Of a DNA stretch of 53,954 bases, positions 7,929-18,225 are shown one piece after another. A model generated the notes under the pieces. That model saw only the letters and a list, made by a program, of their open reading frames with translations. It ran no database searches and was not told the origin of the DNA. The translations under genes and the position numbers were made by a program. Source of the DNA: Bradyrhizobium diazoefficiens (GTDB lineage Bacteria; Pseudomonadota; Alphaproteobacteria; Rhizobiales; Xanthobacteraceae); assembly GCF_018131015.1 (NCBI RefSeq), contig NZ_JAFCJJ010000037.1, positions 1 through 53,954 of the forward strand, read 5' to 3'. Each line of letters opens with the position of its first letter. The first letter of the stretch is position 1.

Positions 7929-8714
7929 ATGCTGCCCGAGATCGTCACCTTCTGGCATGGAACGATGGACCCGCTGCGCCAGACCTGTCTGCGCTCGCAG
8001 CTCGCGGCCGGCCACAAGGTCACCGTCTACAGCTTTGACACCATTCCGGGCCTGCCGGCCGGCGTCGAGAACGCGGATGCCGAGGCGATCCTGCCGCATG
8101 CCTTCTCCGAACGCTTGCGGCCGCCGGAGCCGGACGGAAGCTGGCGCGACTGGACCAAGCTGCAGTTCAGCGATTTTTTCCGCATGAAGCTGATGGCGAA
8201 AGGTCTCGGGCTCTGGCTCGACGCGGACGTGCTGCTGCTGAGGCCCGTCGAGATCGATCCGGCCAAACCCTATTTCGCCTGGGAGCGGCCGCGCCAGCTC
8301 GGCAACTCCGTGATCTACCTGCCGAGCGAGCACGGCATCGTTGCCGCCTTCGAGGGGCTGATCGAGCAGGAGGAGCTGACGCCGGACTGGCTGTCGCTGC
8401 GCCATCGCATCACCTTCATGATGCGGCGCCTGCGCGGCGGCTCGAACCGCATCTCCGACATCCGCGTCGCGATCTTCGGGCCGGCGGCTCTCACCGCGCT
8501 CGCCCGCCGCACCGGCGAATTGGGATGCGCGCTGCCGAAGCGGTCGTTCTACGCCGTACATGCCGAGCCAAAGCTGTTCTTCGAGCCGTCGAGCTATCTC
8601 GGCCTCGTCGCCGATCCCGACGTCATCGGCCTGCACGTCTCGCCGAAGGGCCGCGGTGGCGAGAAGCCGATTCCGGGCAGCCTGTATGCGTGGGCGGCGG
8701 AGCGGTTCAGCTAG
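7929..8714 (+). CDS. Glycosyltransferase with DxD motif (GT32/Gly_transf_sug-like)
   Basis: The 261-residue protein shows IVTFWHGTMDPLRQTCLRSQ at its N-terminus, the FFRMKLMAKGLGLWLDADVLLL block near residues 84-106 with a DAD (DxD) nucleotide-sugar and metal site, and NSVIYLPSEHGIV afterwards. This layout is that of sugar-binding-region (DxD) glycosyltransferases acting on capsule or lipopolysaccharide. The acceptor and donor cannot be told. No signal peptide is visible. Its end overlaps the convergent gpmA gene by 8 bases. It stands alone, not in a polysaccharide cluster. Confidence 0.75.
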   Translation: MLPEIVTFWHGTMDPLRQTCLRSQLAAGHKVTVYSFDTIPGLPAGVENADAEAILPHAFSERLRPPEPDGSWRDWTKLQFSDFFRMKLMAKGLGLWLDADVLLLRPVEIDPAKPYFAWERPRQLGNSVIYLPSEHGIVAAFEGLIEQEELTPDWLSLRHRITFMMRRLRGGSNRISDIRVAIFGPAALTALARRTGELGCALPKRSFYAVHAEPKLFFEPSSYLGLVADPDVIGLHVSPKGRGGEKPIPGSLYAWAAERFS

Positions 8715-9330
8715 CCAGATCCAGCTTCGAGGCCACCGTCGAATCCGCGTTGAGGCGGTAGATGATGGGAACCCCGGTGGCGAGCTCGCGCTTCAAAATG
8801 CCTTCGGGCGAGAGCTTTTCCAGCACCATGATCAGCGCGCGCAGCGAGTTGCCGTGGGCGGCGACCAGCGTCCGCTTGCCGTTGAGCACGCCGGGCAGGA
8901 TCTCCTGCACGTAATAGGGCAGGGCGCGCGCGAGCGTGTCCTTCAGGCTCTCGCCGCCGGGCGGCGGCACGTCGTAGGAGCGGCGCCAGACATGCACCTG
9001 CTCCTCGCCCCACTTCTTGCGCGCGTCGTCCTTGTTGAGGCCGGAGAGATCGCCATAGTCGCGCTCGTTCAGCGCGAGGTCTTTCGAGGTCGGCAGGCCT
9101 TCCTGGCCGAGCTCGGTCAGGATCAGGTCGAGCGTATGCTGCGCGCGGGTCAAAACCGAGGTGAAGGCGACGTCGAAGACGAGGCCCTGCGCCTTCAGCT
9201 TGCGACCAGCGTCCCTGGCTTCCTTGACGCCAAGCTCGGTGAGATCGGGGTCCTTCCAGCCCGTGAACAGGTTCTTCAGATTCCATTCGCTCTGGCCGTG
9301 GCGCACGAGCACGAGAAGACGTTCGCTCAT
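8707..9330 (-). CDS. gpmA: 2,3-bisphosphoglycerate-dependent phosphoglycerate mutase
   Basis: A 207-residue histidine phosphatase superfamily enzyme interconverting 3- and 2-phosphoglycerate in glycolysis and gluconeogenesis. LVLVRHGQSEWNLKNLFTGW near the start carries the phospho-accepting His, NERDYGDLSGLNKDDARKKWG the substrate segment, and VAAHGNSLRALIMVLE the second His. The start at 9330 (MSERLL) is preferred over the longer frame from 9420, which would run into dapB. It is the short form typical of alphaproteobacteria and the last gene in the dapB-containing minus-strand run. Confidence 0.95.
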   Translation of the reverse strand: MSERLLVLVRHGQSEWNLKNLFTGWKDPDLTELGVKEARDAGRKLKAQGLVFDVAFTSVLTRAQHTLDLILTELGQEGLPTSKDLALNERDYGDLSGLNKDDARKKWGEEQVHVWRRSYDVPPPGGESLKDTLARALPYYVQEILPGVLNGKRTLVAAHGNSLRALIMVLEKLSPEGILKRELATGVPIIYRLNADSTVASKLDLAS

Positions 9331-9353
9331 TGAATGCTTTCCGTTAGGTTCGC

Positions 9354-10169
9354 TTAGATGTCGGCAAGGCCGAGCACGTCGGCCATCGAGTAGTGCCCCG
9401 GCGACTTGCCATGCGCCCACAGCGCCGCCTTCAGCGCGCCGTGGGCGAACAGGATGCGGTCCTCGGCGTGGTGCGAGAAGGTCAGGCGCTCGAACGGGCC
9501 GAGGAAGCTCACGCTGTGGTCGCCGGCCGCGGTGCCGCCGCGCAAGGAGGCGAAGCCGATATTGCCCGGCTTGCGCGCGCCGGTGATGCCATCGCGGCCG
9601 CGCTCCGAATGGGCGTCGAGCGGGACGCCGCGGCCGCTAGCCGCCGCCTGGCCCAGCATCAGCGCCGTGCCCGAGGGCGCATCGACCTTCATGCGGTGAT
9701 GGGTCTCGACGATCTCGATGTCAAAACTCTCGTCGAGCGCTTTTGCAACCCGCTTGACCACGGCCGCGAGCAGATTGACGCCGAGACTCATATTGCCGGA
9801 CTGCACCACCACCGCGCGGTTGGTGACGCTCTTGATCACGGCGTTGTCGGAGCCCGACAGGCCGGTGGTGCCGATCACATGCACGAGCCCGCGCTCGGCC
9901 GCGATCGCGACATTGGCGATGGTCGCCGCCGGCACGGTGAAATCCAGGATGCCGTCGGCGTCCTTCGACATCGCCCAGAGGTCGGCGGACAGCTTGATGC
10001 CGTTGGCCGGAAGCCCTGCGAGCACGCCGGCATCCTTGCCGAGCAGCTCCGAGCCCGGCGCCTCCAGCGCACCCGCCAGCACGGCGCCTTTGCTGTCGGC
10101 AATCGCCCGCGTCAGCGCACGGCCCATCCGGCCGCCGGCTCCAGCAACAATCAGGCGCATGTCGGACAT
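9354..10169 (-). CDS. dapB: 4-hydroxy-tetrahydrodipicolinate reductase
   Basis: DapB (271 residues) reduces the DapA-derived product toward meso-diaminopimelate and lysine, supplying peptidoglycan. The nucleotide-binding motif VAGAGGRMGRAL is at residues about 8-19. IVETHHRMKVDAPSGTALML near residue 155 contains the catalytic His pair and Lys. GFASLRGGTAAGDHSVSF follows. Only 23 bases separate it from gpmA downstream. Confidence 0.97.
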   Translation of the reverse strand: MSDMRLIVAGAGGRMGRALTRAIADSKGAVLAGALEAPGSELLGKDAGVLAGLPANGIKLSADLWAMSKDADGILDFTVPAATIANVAIAAERGLVHVIGTTGLSGSDNAVIKSVTNRAVVVQSGNMSLGVNLLAAVVKRVAKALDESFDIEIVETHHRMKVDAPSGTALMLGQAAASGRGVPLDAHSERGRDGITGARKPGNIGFASLRGGTAAGDHSVSFLGPFERLTFSHHAEDRILFAHGALKAALWAHGKSPGHYSMADVLGLADI

Positions 10170-10285
10170 GATGTGATCCTCTCAGCTGCCTTGTAGCGGG
10201 GGGATGCAGTTCCGGCAACCGAGGGGGATCGAACGACCGCCGCGCTTACCCTTCCCTGGAGGGGGAGGGTCAGAGAGGTCGCGCC

Positions 10286-10597
10286 TCAACCCTCCGACGG
10301 CTGCGGGCCGACATAGCCCTCGATGATGATGAGGTCGGCGACCGAGTGCGGCTGGCGCACCTTGATGTTGGCCTGGTATTCCGGGGAGTTGTAGCAGGCG
10401 ATCGCAGTCTCGTAGTCCGGGAATTCGATCACGACGTTGCGGGTGCGGCTGGCGCCTTCGGCAGTGGTGAACCTGCCGGCGCGGACGACGAAGCGGGCGC
10501 CCCATTTCTTGAATATCGGACCGTTGGCGACGGCGTAGGGCTTGTAGCCCTCGTCGCTGTTCACGTCGACGCGCCCGATCCAGTAACCTTTTGCCAT
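10286..10597 (-). CDS. DUF1330 family protein
   Basis: A 103-residue protein with the DUF1330 layout: MAKGYWIGRVDVNSDEGYKP, RFVVRAGRFTTAEGASRTRN, VVIEFPDYETAIACYNSPEY and a last strand DLIIIEGYVG. It is the second such protein here (the other is at 4237-4536), but the two are clearly diverged. It lies 23 bases downstream of pyrF on the same strand and is likely cotranscribed with it. The fold predicts a small dimeric alpha/beta barrel; activity is unknown. Confidence 0.88.
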   Translation of the reverse strand: MAKGYWIGRVDVNSDEGYKPYAVANGPIFKKWGARFVVRAGRFTTAEGASRTRNVVIEFPDYETAIACYNSPEYQANIKVRQPHSVADLIIIEGYVGPQPSEG

Positions 10598-10620
10598 TGT
10601 TCTTCTCCCGGTTTTTTCGG

Positions 10621-11331
10621 TTAGCCGAGTGCCTGTGCGATCTCGGCGTGGATGGATTCCGCGATCGCCCTGGGGTCGGCGGCTTCCACCACCGGGCGTC
10701 CGACGACGAGATAGTCGGCACCTGCGGCAATCGCACGGCCCGGCGTCATGATGCGTTTCTGGTCGCCGGTGGCAGAGCCCGCAGGCCGGATGCCGGGCGT
10801 GACGAGGCTCATCTGGTGGCCGACGATCTTGCGCAAGGCCCCCGCCTCTTCCGGCGAGCAGACCAGCCCGTCGACACCGAGCACCTGTGCCTGCTGCGCA
10901 CGGGCCTCGACCAGCTCGGAGACGCCGAGCCGGTAGCCGGCGGCGTGGAGATCATCGTCGTCGTAGGAGGTCAGCACGGTGACGGCGAGGATCTTCAGGC
11001 CCGCGCTGCCGCGGCCTTCGACCGCGCCCTTCATAGTCTGCGGATAGGCATGCACGGTGAGGAAGGTCGCGCCGAGCTTCGCAACGCTCTCGGTGCCACG
11101 CGCCACCGTGTTGCCGATGTCGTGCATCTTGAGATCGGCAAACACCTTCTTGCCCTTGTCGGCGAGCCTGCCGATCAGCGGCAGGCCGCCGGCATAGGCG
11201 AGCTGATAGCCGATCTTGTAGAAGGTGACGCTGTCGCCGAGCCTTGCGATCATCGCCTCCGCGGCTTCAACGCCCGGCAAGTCGAGCGCGACGATCAGGC
11301 GGTCCTTCGGAGCGATTTCAGCGGGCTGCAT
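10621..11331 (-). CDS. pyrF: Orotidine 5'-phosphate decarboxylase
   Basis: PyrF (236 residues) makes UMP from OMP, the last step of de novo pyrimidine synthesis. The TIM-barrel marks are LIVALDLPGVEAAEAMI at the N-terminus, the catalytic block VFADLKMHDIGNTV near residue 65 (Asp-Lys-x-x-Asp), VTPGIRPAG and the phosphate-binding YLVVGRPVV. The ATG at 11331 is six bases from the stop of the upstream flavin reductase gene, implying cotranscription. Confidence 0.96.
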   Translation of the reverse strand: MQPAEIAPKDRLIVALDLPGVEAAEAMIARLGDSVTFYKIGYQLAYAGGLPLIGRLADKGKKVFADLKMHDIGNTVARGTESVAKLGATFLTVHAYPQTMKGAVEGRGSAGLKILAVTVLTSYDDDDLHAAGYRLGVSELVEARAQQAQVLGVDGLVCSPEEAGALRKIVGHQMSLVTPGIRPAGSATGDQKRIMTPGRAIAAGADYLVVGRPVVEAADPRAIAESIHAEIAQALG

Positions 11332-11337
11332 GTCACC

Positions 11338-11916
11338 TCACATCATGCGTTGGGAAACGTCGATCAACTGCCGCACCATCTCCTTCAGCGCGTCGACATC
11401 GGCCTGGTTCTTCAGCCTGTCCATATCGTCATAGGCCTCGGCGGCAAAGGCGAGCGCGAGCTGGCTGGCGATCACGTTGGCGTGGCAGGAGGTCAGGATC
11501 AGCCGCAACGCCCCGAGCGCGCGGGCGGTGCCGAGCCGGCTCTGCGAGGCGCCGGCGAGGGCGAAGGCGCGATTGCGGAACACCTCGCCGCGCGCCTCCT
11601 GCAGCTCCTGCACGCGGCTGACCCAGTCGATCGCGTTCTTCAAGAGCGGCGGCACCGAGGCATTGTATTCGGGCGAGACGATCAGCACGCCATGATGCGC
11701 GCCGATCATGCGCTTGAGGTTGACCGCGTGCTTGGGCACGCCGGACCTGGCCTGGAGATCACCGTCATAGATCGGCAGCGGAAAATCGGCGAGCGAGATG
11801 CGGGTGACGTCGACGCCGGCCAGCGCAAATTCATAGGCGGCCACCGCCGCCAGCTTCGCATTATGCGAGCCGGTGCGGAGCGAGCCGGGAATGATCAGGA
11901 TCCTGGGGGCTGGCAT
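11338..11916 (-). CDS. NADPH-dependent FMN reductase family protein
   Basis: A 192-residue flavodoxin-like protein. ILIIPGSLRTGSHNAKLA at the N-terminus is the FMN phosphate-binding loop, and GVLIVSPEYNASVPPLLKNA with IDWVSR near residues 85-110 is the second FMN segment. Such enzymes reduce FMN, quinones or azo and chromate compounds using NADPH; the substrate here is not evident. Start 11916 is chosen over 11955 because it opens directly on the first beta strand. The gene is six bases upstream of pyrF and follows the methyltransferase gene on the same strand. Confidence 0.9.
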   Translation of the reverse strand: MPAPRILIIPGSLRTGSHNAKLAAVAAYEFALAGVDVTRISLADFPLPIYDGDLQARSGVPKHAVNLKRMIGAHHGVLIVSPEYNASVPPLLKNAIDWVSRVQELQEARGEVFRNRAFALAGASQSRLGTARALGALRLILTSCHANVIASQLALAFAAEAYDDMDRLKNQADVDALKEMVRQLIDVSQRMM

Positions 11917-11973
11917 CCAATCCAATGCGTTCGGCGAAACGAGCCCGCCGCGCAAAAGAAGAAGCCGGCGGAA

Positions 11974-12573
11974 TTAGTCCTTGCGATACACCCAGACGCG
12001 GGCCGGCGGAAGGTTCATCCAGATCCGTTCCGAGGCCTCTGTGGACACGCCGGGCAGGGATTTGGGGATCGGCGGCACCACCGCATAGGTGAACTGGACG
12101 AAGGGCGCGCCGGGCGCGAGCGCCGTGAAGGCGTCGCGCATCAGCCGCAGCCGCGTCAGCATGGGTTTCGTCACCAGCGGCAGGCCGGAGACGACGGCCG
12201 AGGCCGGCGAGCTCAAGACGTTCCAGATCGTGTCGCGCAGGCGATAGGCGTCGCCCTGCACCACCTTGGCCTGCGGGTAGCGGTCGCGCAGCAGCGCGCA
12301 GAAGCCGGGATTGTATTCGACCAGCACGAGACGCTTCTGGTCGACGCCGCGCTCGACCAGGGCCGAGGTGATGGCGCCGGTGCCGGGCCCGAGCTCGACC
12401 ACGGGTGCATCGGAATCGATGTCGACGTAATGGGCCATGGTCCGGGCCAGCAGCTTGCCCGACGGCATCACCGCGCCCATGTGCAGCGGCTTTTCGATCC
12501 ACGACCTGAGAAAACGCACCTCGTCGTCAAGACGAGGCTTCTTCAACGCACGCGCGGACGATGGCAATGGCAT
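11974..12573 (-). CDS. pmtA: SAM-dependent phospholipid N-methyltransferase, PmtA-like
   Basis: A 199-residue class I methyltransferase. LDDEVRFLRSWIEKPLHMGA is followed by AVMPSGKLLARTMA, then the SAM motif VVELGPGTGAITSALVERG near residues 58-76, VEYNPGFCALLRDRYP and a final PPARVWVYRK. This pattern matches the rhizobial PmtA group that methylates phosphatidylethanolamine toward phosphatidylcholine, rather than an rRNA dimethylase, which it resembles in the SAM motif. The position next to dnaJ agrees with what I recall for the B. japonicum pmtA locus. Assignment is by motif and context. Confidence 0.78.
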   Translation of the reverse strand: MPLPSSARALKKPRLDDEVRFLRSWIEKPLHMGAVMPSGKLLARTMAHYVDIDSDAPVVELGPGTGAITSALVERGVDQKRLVLVEYNPGFCALLRDRYPQAKVVQGDAYRLRDTIWNVLSSPASAVVSGLPLVTKPMLTRLRLMRDAFTALAPGAPFVQFTYAVVPPIPKSLPGVSTEASERIWMNLPPARVWVYRKD

Positions 12574-12661
12574 GTCGGAACCGGACGGGACCGCGCGAGT
12601 GCGGGGTGTCAGAAAATGGTCATAAAGACGTATCGCCCGCGGGCGATACGGTCAAGACGCG

Positions 12662-13789
12662 TCAGCCGGCCCGATTACCGAACAGATCCTTAACCTTGGC
12701 GAAGAAGCCGGCCGATTCCGGCTGGGTCGTGCCGGAGGAAAGCTTCTCGAACTCGGCGAGCAGCTCCTGCTGCTTCTTGGTGAGGTTCTGCGGGGTCTCG
12801 ACGGCGACCTGGACGTACATGTCGCCGGTCTGGCGCGAGCGCAGCACCGGCATGCCTTTTGATGCAATGCGGAATCGGCGGCCGGACTGGGTCCCTGCCG
12901 GCACCTTCACCTTGGTCTTGCCCTTGTCGATGGTCGGCACCTCGAACTCGCCGCCAAGGGCGGCTGTCACCATCGAGATCGGCACCCGGCAATGCAGATC
13001 GGCGCCGTCGCGCTGGAACAGCTGGTGCTGGGCCAGCGACAGGAAGATGTAGAGGTCGCCCGGCGGGCCGCCGCGGACCCCGGCCTCGCCCTCGCCGGCG
13101 AGCCTGATCCTGGTGCCGTCCTCGACGCCCTGGGGGATGTTGACCGACAGGGTCCGTTCCCTCGTGACGCGGCCCTGGCCGGCGCAGGACGGGCAGGCGT
13201 CCTCGATCATCTGGCCGCGGCCTTGGCAGCCGTGGCAAGTGCGCTCAAGCGTGAAGAAGCCCTGCGACTGACGGACGCGCCCGGCGCCGCCGCAGGTCGA
13301 ACAGGTCTTGGGCTTGGTGCCGGCCTTGGCGCCGGTGCCCGAGCAGCCCTCGCAGGTGACCGAGACCGGAATCTCGATCTGCGCGGTCTTGCCGCCGAAA
13401 GCTTCCTCGAGCGTGATTTCCATGTTGTAGCGCAGGTCGGCGCCGCGCTCGCGGCCGCCGCGGCCGCGCTGGCCGGCCATGCCGAACAGGTCCTCGAAGA
13501 TGTCGGAGAAGGAGGAGGCGAAGCCCGCGCCGAAGCCGGCACCGCCGCCGGGACCACCCTGCTCGAAGGCGGCATGGCCGAAACGGTCATAGGCGGCGCG
13601 CTTGTCCTTGTCCTTCAGGACCTCGTAGGCCTCGTTGATTTCCTTGAACTTGACTTCGCTGGTGTCGTCCCCGGGATTGCGATCGGGGTGGAATTTCATC
13701 GCCAGCTTGCGAAACGACGTCTTCAGCTTGCCTTCGTCGGCATCGCGTTCGACTTCGAGCGTTTCGTAGTAACAGCGCTTGGTGGACAT
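12662..13789 (-). CDS. dnaJ: Chaperone protein DnaJ
   Basis: DnaJ delivers substrates to DnaK and stimulates its ATPase. The 375-residue protein has the J domain (YYETLEVERDADEGKLKTSF, with HPD in KFHPDRNPGDD near residue 33), a Gly/Phe-rich linker (GGPGGGAGFGAGFASSFSDI), four CxxCxGxG zinc repeats between about 146 and 215 (CEGCSGTG, CSTCGGAG, CHGCQGRG, CPSCAGQG), and the C-terminal substrate domain. It is downstream of dnaK on the same strand with a 245-base gap. Confidence 0.97.
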   Translation of the reverse strand: MSTKRCYYETLEVERDADEGKLKTSFRKLAMKFHPDRNPGDDTSEVKFKEINEAYEVLKDKDKRAAYDRFGHAAFEQGGPGGGAGFGAGFASSFSDIFEDLFGMAGQRGRGGRERGADLRYNMEITLEEAFGGKTAQIEIPVSVTCEGCSGTGAKAGTKPKTCSTCGGAGRVRQSQGFFTLERTCHGCQGRGQMIEDACPSCAGQGRVTRERTLSVNIPQGVEDGTRIRLAGEGEAGVRGGPPGDLYIFLSLAQHQLFQRDGADLHCRVPISMVTAALGGEFEVPTIDKGKTKVKVPAGTQSGRRFRIASKGMPVLRSRQTGDMYVQVAVETPQNLTKKQQELLAEFEKLSSGTTQPESAGFFAKVKDLFGNRAG

Positions 13790-14034
13790 GCTGGGCTCGG
13801 TCTATCCAATCGCAGGTCAGGTCGGGGTTGAGCGGCGTCGCCACGCGGCGATATGGGCATCCCGCTGCCTCGCGGCAAAGGGCTGCATGGAAGCGTCGAT
13901 CATAACGGCCGGGAATTGATCGTTCGTAACGGGGCCGCGCCCCGTGAAGCCCGGCACGCCGGCCTCCTCCGCGAGGGAGGAGGCCGTTAGCGCGTGTGGG
14001 GTCCAAGCCGTCCGCATCATCACCCTCTCGGGGT
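13790..14034. other. dnaK-dnaJ intergenic region with two hairpins
   Basis: The gap holds a perfect 10-bp stem GGCCTCCTCC (13961-13970) with GGAGGAGGCC (13976-13985), and nearby ACGGGGC/GCCCCGT (13930-13946). Neither has a T-run on the minus strand, so I read them as possible RNA processing or stability structures within a dnaKJ transcript rather than terminators. No gene is supported here. Confidence 0.5.
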
Positions 14035-15936
<1,902 letters not shown>

Positions 15937-16041
15937 GGTCCTCATATCCTTCTTTTTGCGGCAGGTTGGTTGGGCCCAAGAGGCACCCGATCCAAAACCC
16001 CCTAAGATCAAACATCCGCGATATTGCGATGGTTGAGGCTC

Positions 16042-16069
16042 ATATAGGAGGGGGGGAGGGGCCCGCAAG
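16042..16069 (-). promoter_or_regulatory. RpoH (sigma-32) type heat-shock promoter of dnaK
   Basis: On the minus strand CTTG (16069-16066) is separated by 17 bases from CCTATAT (16048-16042). This is a close match to the alphaproteobacterial heat-shock promoter pattern CTTG-N17/18-CYTATnT. Transcription would start near 16035, giving a 5' leader of about 100 bases. The spacer is unusually rich in C on this strand. Confidence 0.8.
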
Positions 16070-16119
16070 GACCGAACGCATGTTTCGGCCGCGAAAACAT
16101 CGGGTTTTTGGCAGATCAT

Positions 16120-16291
16120 GTCCGGGCTTCACCGCCCTTGCGGATGAGGAATTATTAACAGGTTCAGCCTTCAGCCCGGCCCCGCCGCCGCCCTGTTGCG
16201 GCAGCGCCAAACCCGCTAAAAGGCGGGCCCGGACTGCCCTGCGGCCGCGCCGACCATCGAACGGCCTCAATGCGAACCAAGTAGAGTCCCC
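16120..16291. other. Upstream part of the divergent dnaK / exported-protein intergenic region
   Basis: The full gap between dnaK and the forward exported-protein gene is 355 bases. The part nearest dnaK holds the RpoH promoter. The remainder shows no gene; GAATTATTAACAGG (16149-16162) is the only AT-rich patch and could contribute to the promoter of the forward gene, but no clear -35/-10 pair is visible. Confidence 0.3.
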
Positions 16292-17233
16292 ATGACGCTG
16301 ATCCGCCCCCTCGCCGCGCTCGCTTTGCTCGTCGCAACCGTGCTTCCGGCGCTTGCCGCCGACGCCGTTTTCCCGCCCGGCCTGCGCCTCGGCATGGTGC
16401 CATTGATCGGCCTCAACACCGCAAAAACCTTTCCGGGCTTCGAGAGCGAGGACGGCAACGTCAAGGTCCTGATCACCGAGCTGCCGCCGGCGGCCTATGG
16501 CGAGGTCGTCAGCGCCTTCAATTCCAATCCGGCGGGCACTGGTGGCGTCAAGCAGGACAAGATCGAGACCCAAGCGGGGCTCGCCTATTTCACCACCGAG
16601 AGCGGCAAGGCCGGCGACACTCCCGTGAAACGCTATTCGATGATCGTGCCGGGCGCCGGTTTCTCCGGTTATGTGGCGGTGCAGATCCCCGAGAACGCGA
16701 CCAGGATCTACACCGACGAGGCGGTGCGGCAGATGTTCGCGAGCACCGTCACCCGCAAGGAAGTGTCGGCCGAAGAGCAACTCGCGCTGATGCCGTTCAA
16801 GATCACCGATCTCGCCGGCTTCAAGGACGTCCGCACGCTGGCACCGGGCTCCAGCATCATCCTGGCCGACGGCGACGAGGGCACCGGCTACGAGTCGAAG
16901 CCGTTCATGATCCTCGGCCTGATCGGCGCCACCCCGCAAGCCGCCGACGATCGCGCTCGCTTCGCCCAGGAAGCGGCGCTGCAGATCCCCGGCCTGCGCG
17001 AGTCGCGCGTTACGATGTCAGAGCCGATCCGCATCAACGGCCAGCAGGGTTTCGAGACCCGGATCGACGGCGTCAGCGGCAAGAGCAAGACGCCCGTGAC
17101 CGTGGTGCAGTGGATCCGCTTCGCGGCCGGCGGCGCCTCGCTGCGCATCATCGCCAGCGCGCCGCGCGACCAGTGGGCGGCCGCCTTCACCCGCTTCCGC
17201 GCCGTGCGCGACGGCATCCAGCCGAAGGGCTAG
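16292..17233 (+). CDS. Exported protein of unknown function
   Basis: A 313-residue protein with a strong signal peptide (MTLIRPLAALALLVATVLPA, cleavage likely after LALA near residue 22). The mature part starts AVFPPGLRLGMVPLIGL and contains FPGFESEDGNVKVLITELPP and QQGFETRIDGVSGKSKTPVT. It resembles uncharacterised periplasmic proteins of rhizobia; no catalytic motif or membrane segment is visible. The gene is divergent from dnaK and lies alone, followed by a palindromic repeat. Periplasmic location is inferred from the signal sequence. Confidence 0.8.
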   Translation: MTLIRPLAALALLVATVLPALAADAVFPPGLRLGMVPLIGLNTAKTFPGFESEDGNVKVLITELPPAAYGEVVSAFNSNPAGTGGVKQDKIETQAGLAYFTTESGKAGDTPVKRYSMIVPGAGFSGYVAVQIPENATRIYTDEAVRQMFASTVTRKEVSAEEQLALMPFKITDLAGFKDVRTLAPGSSIILADGDEGTGYESKPFMILGLIGATPQAADDRARFAQEAALQIPGLRESRVTMSEPIRINGQQGFETRIDGVSGKSKTPVTVVQWIRFAAGGASLRIIASAPRDQWAAAFTRFRAVRDGIQPKG

Positions 17234-17246
17234 CGGCACACGCGGT

Positions 17247-17369
17247 GTCGTCCCGGCGGAGGCCGGGATCCATCACCACAGGGAGTGGTTGCAGGATCAG
17301 CCGGTAACTCCGGGTCTTCGCAAAACTATTGCTGCGGCGTGTGGGTCCCGGCCTCCGCCGGGGCGACGA
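17247..17369. repeat. Palindromic intergenic repeat, GTCGTCCCGGC type
   Basis: Left arm GTCGTCCCGGCGGAGGCCGG followed by GATC, and right arm GGTCCCGGCCTCCGCCGGGG followed by CGAC, are inverted copies flanking about 75 bases. Related copies with changed compensating bases lie at 32386-32505 and 52404-52525, and a truncated one at 73-173. Each arm is itself a small hairpin. The element sits between an exported-protein gene and the nicotinamidase gene. Confidence 0.8.
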
Positions 17370-17486
17370 TGATTTCGGGTTCGCCAGCCCAGCCCCTCAT
17401 CAAAACCGGCTGCATTTTCGGGCTTCTGTTCGCACGCGAGCGGAACTAGGCTCTGCGTCGGGTTCATCCTGAAGGGGAGGCGAACG

Positions 17487-18209
17487 ATGCTGGATCGGCG
17501 ACAAATCCTGGCGGCACTCGGAACGACGGCACTCGCGACCCTCGCGCCGGGCGCGCTGCTCGCGGCGGCGGTCATCAAGCCGGACGATGCCTCTGCGCTG
17601 CTCGTGATCGACGTGCAGAACTGCTTTCTTCCGGGCGGCAGCCTCGCGGTGAAGGACGGCGACCAGGTGGTGCCCGTCATCAACAGAATCGCAAAAGCGT
17701 TTTCGAACGTGGTGACGACGCAGGACTGGCACACGCAAGGCCACGTCTCGTTTGCGTCGGTGCATTCCGGCAAGAAACCGTTCGAGACCGTCGATCTTCC
17801 CTACGGCAAGCAGGTGCTGTGGCCCGACCATTGCGTGCAGGGCACCGACGGCGCCGCGCTGTCGAAGGATCTCGCGATCCCGCATGCGCAGCTCGTCATC
17901 CGCAAGGGCTTTCACAAGGACGTCGACAGCTACTCGGCCTTCCTCGAAGCCGACGGCAAGACCTCGACGGGCCTTGCCGCCTATCTCAAGGCCCGCAAGA
18001 TCAAGCGCGTCTTCGTCGCCGGCCTTGCGACGGATTTCTGCGTCGCCTGGACCGCGCTGGACGCGCGCAAGGCGGGGTTCGAAGTCTATGTCGTGGAGGA
18101 CGCCTGCCGCGGCATCGACACGCAGGGCTCGCTGGCGAAAGCCTGGGCCGACATGGCCAAGGCCGGGGTCAAGCGGATCCAGTCCGCGGACATTGCGGTG
18201 AGCGCGTAA
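17487..18209 (+). CDS. pncA: Nicotinamidase/pyrazinamidase with a Tat-like signal sequence
   Basis: Nicotinamidase hydrolyses nicotinamide to nicotinate for NAD salvage. In this 240-residue protein the catalytic Asp is in LLVIDVQNCFLPGGSLAV, the metal site in TTQDWHTQGHVSF and LWPDHCVQGT, the Lys in VIRKGFHKDVDSYSAF, and the nucleophile Cys in GLATDFCVAWTALDARKAG. Unusually, it begins MLDRRQILAALGTTALATLA with a twin-arginine pair and an AGALLAAA-like end, as in exported Tat substrates; most PncA enzymes lack this. The remainder matches PncA length. ATG 17487 is preceded by AGGGGAGG. Export is inferred. Confidence 0.9.
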   Translation: MLDRRQILAALGTTALATLAPGALLAAAVIKPDDASALLVIDVQNCFLPGGSLAVKDGDQVVPVINRIAKAFSNVVTTQDWHTQGHVSFASVHSGKKPFETVDLPYGKQVLWPDHCVQGTDGAALSKDLAIPHAQLVIRKGFHKDVDSYSAFLEADGKTSTGLAAYLKARKIKRVFVAGLATDFCVAWTALDARKAGFEVYVVEDACRGIDTQGSLAKAWADMAKAGVKRIQSADIAVSA

Positions 18210-18225
18210 AAACGCCTACGGCCGC

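Noticed and set aside
10591..12693. 700-residue forward open frame covering pyrF, the FMN reductase and the methyltransferase
   Set aside because: Shadow of three clear minus-strand genes; no domain is visible in its translation.
13961..13985. Terminator between dnaK and dnaJ
   Set aside because: The stem is perfect but has no T-run on the minus strand, so it is listed as a possible processing structure instead.
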